Part shown: positions 1-5,908 of the stretch, one piece after another
Layout: the number at the start of each line of letters is the position of its first letter
Numbering within the stretch: position 1 is the first letter of the stretch
Translations under genes and position numbers: made by a program
Notes under the pieces: generated by a model
Told to the model about the DNA's origin: nothing
Databases searched by the model: none
Seen by the model: only the letters and a program-made list of their open reading frames with translations
NCBI GenBank assembly: GCA_003694355.1
Contig: RFKI01000276.1
Span: 1-15,113 of the forward strand
Source: Bdellovibrio sp.
GTDB lineage: Bacteria > Bdellovibrionota > Bdellovibrionia > Bdellovibrionales > UBA1609
Direction of reading: 5' to 3'
Length of the DNA stretch: 15,113 bases

Positions 1-1691
1 GTTTCATTGGATGGAACAAGAACGCGACTGGGAGTTATTTTATTTGTGCTAACATCATTGATATAGATTTCAGCTCCAGAAGGAACACTATTTATACTGA
101 TAGGGATAAACTCTTTTATCGGTTGTTTATCAATGATTTTGGAGGAAAAGGATTTTTTCTCTTTAGTGATTAGGCGATCTGGTGAAATTTGTTTGACGAG
201 CCGTTGATGAATGGGTTTTATTGCGGGAAAGAAAGATTCTATTTTTGTTCGAAGAACTTGAGTTTTTTCAGGGAATTCCTGAATCACAAGAGCATAGGAG
301 GCTATAAGGCTTCCCATAAATAAAATAAAGCTTATCAGATGGAGTAAAAAGGTTCCTTTTCTTTGTCTGGATTTCGAGGTGATAAAAATATCTTTACGGG
401 GATGAGAGTTAAAAGAAGATTCTTCCATCTGAATGACTTTAGTTGTAGCAAGAATAGGATCCTTTTGTGGAATTTGAATGGTTCTTTGCTCTTTAAGCAA
501 CTCAATGGCTTCATCATCTAAGACTTTTCGGGAAGAAGCAGGGATTTCGGATTCTGAAAAAAGACTTTCTTCGAGAGCATTTTGAGAGTTATTGGTTGTT
601 AACTGTTCAGAGGAGAAGCTTTTACTGACTGTAAAAAGATTAATATCGTTTTGACTGGCTGGCTCTTCTTGTGTTTTTAAACTAGAGAAAGAAACCTGTT
701 GTTCCTGACTTTCTTGAGGGAGAGGGAGTTTTGCATATTTAGCTAGCCGTTTTTTAGTTTCAAGAATCTCTTTAGAGTATAAAGTTTTAATATAAACAGC
801 GAAATCTTGGGGAGAGAATTCAGGGTATTTTTTATTAAGAAACTTATTTAAATCTCTGTAAAGAGCAGCTGCTGTTTGATAACGAAGGTTTCTATCTCTT
901 GCAAGTGCTTTCATAACAATGCGCTCAAGTTCAGGGTCAATGTCGGGATCATATTTCCTGAGGCTAGGTATTTGACAATTTCTGATTTTTTTTAAAGTGC
1001 TCATTTCATTTTTTGCAATAAAAAGACGTGTTTTAGCGATCAGTTCCCAAAGAATGATACCCAGGGAGAATATATCTGTTCTAAGGTCAATGGTTTGCCC
1101 TTCTGCTTGTTCTGGACTCATATAACCAAATTTACCTTTAATGGTTCCAGCTTTCGTGTGTTCTATTTGGTTTTCTGCTTTTGCAATTCCAAAATCCACA
1201 ACTTTCACTTCTCCCTCGAAACTGATCATGATGTTATGGGGGCTGATATCTCGGTGAGTGATATTAAGAGGAGTGCCATCTGGGCCATTGCACCGATGGG
1301 CATGATCTAGACCGGCGGCCACTTCTTTAATGATATATAAAGTTTGTGGAAGAGAGAAGTAAGAGCGAGAAGATTTCATTTTATTAAGGATTTGTCGAAG
1401 GTTACGGCCTTCTACATAGTCCATGGCCAGGTAAAGTTGACCATTGTGAGTGCCAAATTCATAAATGGAGACAATGTTACTGTGAGAGAGATTGATCGCA
1501 ATTTTAGCTTCTTCTTGAAACATTTTTTTAAATTCTGCATTGTCAGAGTATTGAGGCAATATTCTTTTAAGGGCAAAAAACTTGCCGATTCCGTGGGTTC
1601 CAACGGTACGAGCAAGAAAAACCTCAGCCATGCCTCCCATGGCGAGTTTTTCCAATAAAATGTATTTGCCGAATTGCTCGATCTTTTTCAC
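1..1691 (-). CDS. Serine/threonine protein kinase with PEGA tail, 3' end outside window
   Basis: A eukaryotic-type Ser/Thr kinase anchored in the inner membrane; its substrates cannot be read from the sequence. My translation of the minus strand gives 563 codons with no stop, open at the left edge. The kinase domain covers about residues 8-288. It has the nucleotide loop LAMGGMAEVFLA (16-27), the catalytic lysine in ALKR (K42), the catalytic loop HRDISPHN (D148, N153), DFG at 166-168 and GYMSPEQ at 189-195. A polar linker, rich in Ser, Glu and Gln from about 325, leads to one hydrophobic segment at 447-470. A second polar linker follows, then the start of a PEGA domain (SVPSGAEIYIND, 535-546). 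The start is GTG at 1691, with GGGAGAG just upstream and no in-frame ATG behind it. GATAAT on the minus strand (1708-1713) could be a -10 box, but no good -35 goes with it. The gene is divergent from coaE. The HRDxSPxN loop and PEGA tail are typical of Myxococcota and Bdellovibrionota kinases. Confidence 0.93.
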   Translation of the reverse strand, partial: MKKIEQFGKYILLEKLAMGGMAEVFLARTVGTHGIGKFFALKRILPQYSDNAEFKKMFQEEAKIAINLSHSNIVSIYEFGTHNGQLYLAMDYVEGRNLRQILNKMKSSRSYFSLPQTLYIIKEVAAGLDHAHRCNGPDGTPLNITHRDISPHNIMISFEGEVKVVDFGIAKAENQIEHTKAGTIKGKFGYMSPEQAEGQTIDLRTDIFSLGIILWELIAKTRLFIAKNEMSTLKKIRNCQIPSLRKYDPDIDPELERIVMKALARDRNLRYQTAAALYRDLNKFLNKKYPEFSPQDFAVYIKTLYSKEILETKKRLAKYAKLPLPQESQEQQVSFSSLKTQEEPASQNDINLFTVSKSFSSEQLTTNNSQNALEESLFSESEIPASSRKVLDDEAIELLKEQRTIQIPQKDPILATTKVIQMEESSFNSHPRKDIFITSKSRQRKGTFLLHLISFILFMGSLIASYALVIQEFPEKTQVLRTKIESFFPAIKPIHQRLVKQISPDRLITKEKKSFSSKIIDKQPIKEFIPISINSVPSGAEIYINDVSTNKITPSRVLVPSNE

Positions 1692-1741
1692 ACTCTCTCC
1701 CGTGAAAATTATCGGCCTATTTGTTGAAAACCATTAGGTTT

Positions 1742-1771
1742 TTGGGATTGCTTTGTTTTTTTTTCTAAGAT
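1742..1771 (+). promoter_or_regulatory. Candidate sigma-70 promoter for coaE
   Basis: TTGGGA (1742-1747) and TAAGAT (1766-1771) are separated by 18 bp, much of it a T-run. Each hexamer matches four of six consensus bases. The site lies in the only non-coding stretch upstream of coaE, with transcription expected to begin about 20 bp before the ribosome binding site. In AT-rich DNA such matches arise by chance, so this is tentative. Confidence 0.33.
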
Positions 1772-1787
1772 ACATCAAAGAAAGGTT

Positions 1788-1794
1788 AAGGAGG
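1788..1794 (+). promoter_or_regulatory. Ribosome binding site that fixes the coaE GTG start
   Basis: AAGGAGG lies seven bases before the GTG at 1802. This is close to an ideal Shine-Dalgarno match at ideal spacing. It supports GTG as the start although no ATG is available near the conserved N-terminal strand and P-loop. Confidence 0.8.
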
Positions 1795-1801
1795 TCCTGT
1801 T

Positions 1802-2407
1802 GTGTTGTGGATTGGATTAACTGGTGGAATTGCTTCAGGAAAAAGCACTGTAGCGCAAATTTTAAGAGAAGAAGGTGTCTCAGTTATAGATGCGGACTTA
1901 TTGGCTCGACAGGTCGTAAGGCCAGGATCTCTCGGATATAAGGAAGTGTGTGAAGCTTTTGGATCCGATATTTTAGATAAAAACGGTGAGATTGACAGAC
2001 GTAAACTGGGACAAGAAGTTTTTACTTCACCTCAGAAAAAGGCTTTATTGGAAAGTATTTTACATCCTAAAATTGAAGAGTTGAGAGAATTAGAGAAAAA
2101 GAAACTCGAACAGCAAGGCGTTTTCTGGGCGTTCTATGATGTTCCGCTCTTATTTGAAAAGAAAATGGAGCCTTTGTTTGAAGCTATTCTAGTGGTTTAT
2201 GCCAAGAAAGATCAACAAATCGAGAGACTTAAAAAAAAGGGGTTTAGTGAGCAGGAGGCTTTACAAAGAATACAGAATCAAATGAGACTGGAGGATAAAA
2301 TTTTAAAAACAAAATATGTTATAGACAACACGGGAGACTTTAAAGCGCTTCGAAAGAACACTCTTATGGTTTTGAGGGAGTTAGAAAAGCTATTTAAGGC
2401 CCCATGA
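1802..2407 (+). CDS. coaE: Dephospho-CoA kinase
   Basis: Catalyses the last step of coenzyme A synthesis in the cytoplasm, ATP-dependent phosphorylation of the ribose 3'-hydroxyl of dephospho-CoA. The 201-residue product has the normal family length. Visible motifs are the P-loop GGIASGKST (residues 8-16), the DAD motif (30-32) after strand 2, DVPLLFE (113-119) in the CoA domain, a lid region with RIQNQM (156-161), and the C-terminal VIDNTG (173-178). All are hallmarks of CoaE. The start is GTG at 1802, chosen for the strong ribosome binding site and because it places the first strand directly before the P-loop. The gene stands alone on its strand. Its last 18 bp overlap the 3' end of the convergent gene at 2390-3001. 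No terminator was seen between them. Confidence 0.96.
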   Translation: MLWIGLTGGIASGKSTVAQILREEGVSVIDADLLARQVVRPGSLGYKEVCEAFGSDILDKNGEIDRRKLGQEVFTSPQKKALLESILHPKIEELRELEKKKLEQQGVFWAFYDVPLLFEKKMEPLFEAILVVYAKKDQQIERLKKKGFSEQEALQRIQNQMRLEDKILKTKYVIDNTGDFKALRKNTLMVLRELEKLFKAP

Positions 2408-3001
2408 ATATCCCATTTTTAAGAAAAAATAAAGGTTTTGGGAGCTTATGGCAAGGTTGCTTTCCAGGCGAAAGCTCCAGGCTGTTGTTACAAGATCCTC
2501 CATTCCAAGACTGCACTCCAAAAAGTAATTTTTGAAGTCAGAAAAGCTAGCTAGTCCTCCCTGAGGCAATACTTTTGAGAGCGCTCCTAATTTTATATAG
2601 GGACGAAAGCCAAGTTTTTCATTCCATATCCATCTTTTTGAAAGATGTAGAAAGGCTAGGCTATTGCTGGAAATTTCCATTAAAACTTCCCATTTGGGAG
2701 AATAATATTTTTTAAACAAATAGGAAAACCCAAGGGTCCAGATGATTTCTTTGGTGTTCTGAATGTTTTTAATATCTATAATGCCCCCAACTAAAGGCGT
2801 AAAAGCATGAAGGTAGGGGTAGTATTGAAGAGGCTTATGATTACTTTCTTTTTTTTCTGATGGAAGGGATAGGGTGACGCCAAGTTTGTCTTCATAGGAT
2901 GTATTTTGGGGGGAGGAGTCAGTGTTGTGTTTTAATGGGCTGGCTAGAAGTTGAGTTAAGGTGAGGGGCGTTAAAAGAAGTAGGAAAAAAAGTAACTTCA
3001 T
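2390..3001 (-). CDS. Exported protein of unknown function, probably a small outer-membrane beta-barrel
   Basis: I do not recognise the family. The 203-residue product starts with a clear signal peptide: MK, a leucine-rich core, and likely cleavage after LLA at about residue 20. A polar stretch to about residue 60 follows. The rest is made of alternating hydrophobic and polar strands with many aromatic residues at strand ends, for example WEVLMEISSNSLAFLHLSKR and FRPYIKLGALSK. That pattern suggests a compact outer-membrane barrel, but the C-terminus (GYSWGLK) lacks the usual final aromatic residue. The start is ATG at 3001, and the ribosome site is weak (AGGGAAA about 9 bp upstream). The gene is divergent from the barrel protein at 3068 across a 66-bp spacer, so the two may share a control region. 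It converges on coaE with an 18-bp overlap. Confidence 0.72.
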   Translation of the reverse strand: MKLLFFLLLLTPLTLTQLLASPLKHNTDSSPQNTSYEDKLGVTLSLPSEKKESNHKPLQYYPYLHAFTPLVGGIIDIKNIQNTKEIIWTLGFSYLFKKYYSPKWEVLMEISSNSLAFLHLSKRWIWNEKLGFRPYIKLGALSKVLPQGGLASFSDFKNYFLECSLGMEDLVTTAWSFRLESNLAISSQNLYFFLKMGYSWGLK

Positions 3002-3067
3002 AAAAATGTTTCCCTAGATGAGAAATTTTCATTAAAATTTTATCTTAATAAGAGGAGGAAGTTAAGA

Positions 3068-4228
3068 ATGAAATGGATCAGTTTTTTATTGACGTGTTTG
3101 TTTGTCTCTGTCTCTGTCTCTGTCTCTTTAGCTCAAGAGGTTGTTGATTTTAGCATCCATCAGGAGTTTGTGAATACGCGAGCTCTTGGAATGGGAAATG
3201 CTTTTACTGCTATTGCGGATGATTATAGTGCTATTTTTTACAATCCTGCTGCTTTGGCAAGAAGAAAAGACGGTCAATTCCACCTGTTTCTTAAAGGTGG
3301 AGGCGATACCAGTTACCCTTCATTTGTAAGTGATTTGACCAATGCCTCTAATTCTAACAATGTTCAGGCTGTTTTTGATCTCATTGAAGCCAATTATGGC
3401 AATCAATATAACGCTCGATTGAGTTTAGGAGGAGTTTGGGTCAGACCTCATTGGGGAATTGCGGTGATCCCTGTAGATTTCTCTTCAGATATTGGCATGC
3501 ATCAATTTGTTGGACCACAAGTGAATGTGAATGTCAGACAAGATACAACGATCTCTTATAGTTATGCCAGAGATGTAAAATGGCTAGGAGAAGGCCATCA
3601 TTTATCTGTGGGAATTACAGGGAAGGTGATTAATCGGATTCATTTTAGTGATTCTGTGGATGCAGGAACTTTGGCTTCAAACTCTAATTTTTTTGACCTA
3701 AAGCGAGCAACAGAGGGTATGACCTTGGATTTTGATTTAGGGGCTCTTTATACACCTCCTATTCCTGAAAAAGGTTTCCTAAAGTGGTTTCAATACGTTA
3801 AGCCAACGTTTGCTTTTGTCATTCGCAATGTTGGAGATTATGGCTACCCTGTTAACTTGAATTTAATTAGTGAGAACTCAGATAAGCCTCCTCGATTGCA
3901 AAGGCGGATTGATTTGGGTTCCGTTTGGGACTTGCCAGACTTTTGGGTTTTTGATCCTCACTTCTCTTTTGATATTCGTGATATTTTGCATGAAAACTGG
4001 GATGTTAAAAAGGGTTTACATATGGGGGCTGAATTTTTTTGGAAGATGGCCTCCTGGTGGAAGGGATATTGGAGCGCAGGGATCAATCAAGGATATTGGA
4101 CTTTAGGTGTTGGAGCTAAATTGGCCCTTTTTCAAATTGATCTAGCCACATGGGGAGAAGAGGTAAGCACTTTAAGTGCGCCTAAAGAAAGTCGAAGAGT
4201 GATGCTAGAACTTTCTTTGGACTTCTAA
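3068..4228 (+). CDS. Outer-membrane beta-barrel protein, PorV/FadL-like N-terminal motif
   Basis: Predicted outer-membrane barrel, 386 residues. The signal peptide (1-22) has a hydrophobic core that runs into a VSVSVSVS repeat and ends at LA|QE. Residues 40-63 carry LGMGNAFTAIADDYSAIFYN followed by PAAL. This motif is characteristic of a group of barrel proteins related to the FadL/OmpP1 and PorV/UPF0164 families, in which it forms the start of the barrel. The rest is amphipathic strand with many aromatic residues. The chain ends LELSLDF, with the terminal Phe that the BAM machinery commonly recognises. Its cargo or role cannot be deduced: hydrophobic-compound uptake and a secretion-related role are both possible. 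The start is ATG at 3068, with GAGGAGG nine bases upstream. The next gene begins 20 bp after its stop and is probably co-transcribed. Confidence 0.85.
   Translation: MKWISFLLTCLFVSVSVSVSLAQEVVDFSIHQEFVNTRALGMGNAFTAIADDYSAIFYNPAALARRKDGQFHLFLKGGGDTSYPSFVSDLTNASNSNNVQAVFDLIEANYGNQYNARLSLGGVWVRPHWGIAVIPVDFSSDIGMHQFVGPQVNVNVRQDTTISYSYARDVKWLGEGHHLSVGITGKVINRIHFSDSVDAGTLASNSNFFDLKRATEGMTLDFDLGALYTPPIPEKGFLKWFQYVKPTFAFVIRNVGDYGYPVNLNLISENSDKPPRLQRRIDLGSVWDLPDFWVFDPHFSFDIRDILHENWDVKKGLHMGAEFFWKMASWWKGYWSAGINQGYWTLGVGAKLALFQIDLATWGEEVSTLSAPKESRRVMLELSLDF
3103..3126 (+). repeat. Four tandem copies of TGTCTC inside a signal-peptide coding region
   Basis: The six-base unit TGTCTC is repeated four times without a mismatch. 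It encodes the alternating Ser-Val run in the hydrophobic part of the signal peptide of the barrel protein at 3068. The unit is a multiple of three, so gain or loss of copies would lengthen or shorten the signal peptide by two residues without shifting the frame. Confidence 0.95.
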
Positions 4229-4248
4229 GTTAAAAAGGCACATATGTC

Positions 4249-4923
4249 ATGGCTTCACAGAAGCTAGTGTTGTATTCAGGGGGGCAGCAAAGAACCAATG
4301 CTGTTCTCCATAGAGCTTTTGTGAATATGGCCTTAGGAAAGAAGAAAACAGAACTTGTTTATATTCCTTATTGCAAGGAAGGGTCTTCTGTTTTTTTTAA
4401 GAGGTTTGTAAGACGTTATCGGGCTTTTGGTGCCACTCATTTTTGGTGCCTTCCTGTGGATGATAAGGTGTCTCAGGAGCAAAAAAAAAGGCTGTTAAGG
4501 TGTAATGGAGTTTATTTAGCGGGAGGAAACACTTTTTACTTTTTAAAACATTTAAAACAGTCAGGTGTTTTTAAAGTTTTAAAGGAGCTGCTTTATCGAG
4601 GAAAGGTAATAGCTGGGTTAAGTGCTGGGGCTTTGATTTTAACACCTCATATTGAGTTAGCGGCTTTTCCTCCTTATGATGAAGATGAAAACTTTGTTAA
4701 GTTGAAACGATTAACAGCTTTAGGAGCTGTGCCTTTTGAGTTTTTACCGCACTATAATCCTCATTCTTATAAAATGAAAGAAGCCATGCTCATGTATTCT
4801 CATCTCAGTCATCGGCCCATTTATGCCTGTGAAGATGGAGGGGGAATCATTATAAATGGGATTCAAACCACTTTTGTGGGTTCTGTTTATCAATTTTATA
4901 AAGGGCAGGTAATAAGGATTTAG
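4249..4923 (+). CDS. Peptidase S51 family protein (peptidase E / cyanophycinase-like)
   Basis: A 224-residue cytoplasmic protein of the S51 / class I glutamine-amidotransferase-like fold. Known members are serine hydrolases that split N-terminal aspartyl dipeptides (peptidase E) or cyanophycin-type polymers. Visible features are VYLAGGNTFYFLKHL (88-102), the nucleophile elbow GLSAGA (123-128, Ser125), and LPHYNPH (166-172), whose His168 is the probable catalytic histidine. In peptidase E an Asp follows the serine by 15 residues. Here that position is Phe, and the acid could instead be Glu136, Asp144 or Asp146. No signal peptide is seen. The start is ATG at 4249, with AAAAAGG upstream; an earlier ATG at 4244 is out of frame. 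The gene lies 20 bp after the barrel gene and one base before the AroE-like gene, so translational coupling is likely. The substrate is unknown. Confidence 0.85.
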   Translation: MASQKLVLYSGGQQRTNAVLHRAFVNMALGKKKTELVYIPYCKEGSSVFFKRFVRRYRAFGATHFWCLPVDDKVSQEQKKRLLRCNGVYLAGGNTFYFLKHLKQSGVFKVLKELLYRGKVIAGLSAGALILTPHIELAAFPPYDEDENFVKLKRLTALGAVPFEFLPHYNPHSYKMKEAMLMYSHLSHRPIYACEDGGGIIINGIQTTFVGSVYQFYKGQVIRI

Positions 4924-4924
4924 A

Positions 4925-5752
4925 ATGAAATGGGTGGAGCTAGCTCTTTATAATTCGCAGGAGAGATTTGAAACTCTCAGTCAGTTTTTAAATGAAGTGG
5001 GTTGTCGCAATGAGGTGAGCTTTGTGGAATCCACTCCTGCAACTTTAGAGGATGATTTAAAGCAGGCCAAGAAAGAATTTGATTGCATTCGTATTGGACA
5101 AGGGTTGGGAACTTTTGTTTTTCAGGAATTGGAGTATTGGACAGCTCAGTCGGAACTCATTGGTGCCACAGATACGCTTCACTTTTTAAACCAGAAATGG
5201 TGGCCTCATATTTTTCTTTTATCAGGAGTTCAGTCTTGCTTATCTAAAAAGGGAGTTTATCTTGATTTGGATGCGGCAGCATTGGTTGTGGGTGCGGGAA
5301 CTGCAGCTCGTGTTATTTGTGTGGCCTTGATCCAAGCAGGAATAAAAAGCATAAAAATTTCTAATCAGTTCAGGGAACAAGCGAATGAGCTGATTTGCCA
5401 TTTAAAAAAACATTTTTTCTCTGTGGACTTTGAATTTATTCCTAAGGAGCGTTTAATTGACTTAAGAGGGGTGCATGGAGTCGCGGTGAATACAACACCT
5501 TTTTCTCAAGAGAATGACATTTTAAATGAGCTTTATTACCTTAACTTTCTTAAAAGACCAGGTATTGTGATTGATTTTGAATTGCACCCAAACCCTTCCA
5601 AGCTCATAGAAGAGGCGCAGGCTGTGGGAGCTCATACTATTTCGGGGTATGATATTGTGGCAGAAACAGATAAGGCTTGGGTGACTCATGTTTTTAATAA
5701 GTCTTTTGATATAGAAGAATACAAAAAGAGGCTTTTGGCTCAGATTAAGTAA
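4925..5752 (+). CDS. Shikimate dehydrogenase-fold protein lacking catalytic residues
   Basis: A 275-residue cytoplasmic protein. The C-terminal half is recognisably AroE-like: Rossmann strand and loop LVVGAGTAARVICVALIQAG (120-139), VAVNTTP (187-193), and the final GYDIV region (241-245). The N-terminal half keeps the register IGATDTL (79-85), matching AroE IGAVNTL. The functional residues are not kept. The shikimate-binding SxS segment near the N-terminus is not visible. The catalytic-lysine motif NVTxPxK corresponds to IRIGQGLG (55-62) with no Lys. The catalytic NTDG motif corresponds to LLSGV (98-102) with no Asp. The Gln of the C-terminal MLVxQ motif corresponds to Thr248. The NADP-binding NR pair reads NQ. 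It therefore probably does not oxidise shikimate, and a binding, regulatory or different enzymatic role is open. The start ATG lies one base after the S51 stop, indicating coupled translation. Confidence 0.78.
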   Translation: MKWVELALYNSQERFETLSQFLNEVGCRNEVSFVESTPATLEDDLKQAKKEFDCIRIGQGLGTFVFQELEYWTAQSELIGATDTLHFLNQKWWPHIFLLSGVQSCLSKKGVYLDLDAAALVVGAGTAARVICVALIQAGIKSIKISNQFREQANELICHLKKHFFSVDFEFIPKERLIDLRGVHGVAVNTTPFSQENDILNELYYLNFLKRPGIVIDFELHPNPSKLIEEAQAVGAHTISGYDIVAETDKAWVTHVFNKSFDIEEYKKRLLAQIK

Positions 5753-5908
5753 TTTAAAGAGATTAAAGAGCCCTTTGGATAAAGAGTTTTCTGATGAGAA
5801 ATGGCGAAAGAGCACTTTGTTTTCAAAATACAGACCAAGGCCCAGTTACAAAAAACGTCACTGCAGGTTAATCTATTTAAAGTACTAAGAAAAGGAGATT
5901 GATCTTCA
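5753..5908 (+). other. 156-bp spacer before the pilus operon, with repeated TAAAGAG
   Basis: No convincing gene or intrinsic terminator was found here. TAAAGAG occurs three times close together (5755-5761, 5764-5770, 5780-5786), beginning at the stop codon of the preceding gene. No sigma-54 type GG-N10-GC site was found, so the operon is unlikely to be driven by PilR through this spacer. The right end holds the pilB ribosome binding site. Confidence 0.5.
5846..5874 (+). promoter_or_regulatory. Weak candidate promoter for pilBTCSR
   Basis: TTACAA (5846-5851) and TAATCT (5869-5874) are spaced by 17 bp and lie 35 bp before the pilB start. Each keeps only three consensus positions, although the -10 retains TA at its left and T at its right end. 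It is the best-spaced pair I saw in the spacer, but the match is weak. Confidence 0.22.

Noticed and set aside
1344..1658. Open frame of 104 codons on the plus strand
   Set aside because: It lies fully antisense to the kinase domain, whose own frame shows every conserved motif. The plus-strand product has no recognisable feature.
1754..1764. T-run upstream of coaE considered as a terminator tail
   Set aside because: No upstream gene on the plus strand and no GC-rich stem precedes it. It more likely lies inside the promoter spacer.
5522..5815. Open frame of 97 codons on the minus strand
   Set aside because: Mostly antisense to the AroE-like gene, with low-complexity content and no signal, motif or convincing ribosome site.
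5801..5818. TGGC...GC sequence considered as a sigma-54 promoter for pilB
   Set aside because: The distance between GG and GC is seven bases where ten is required.
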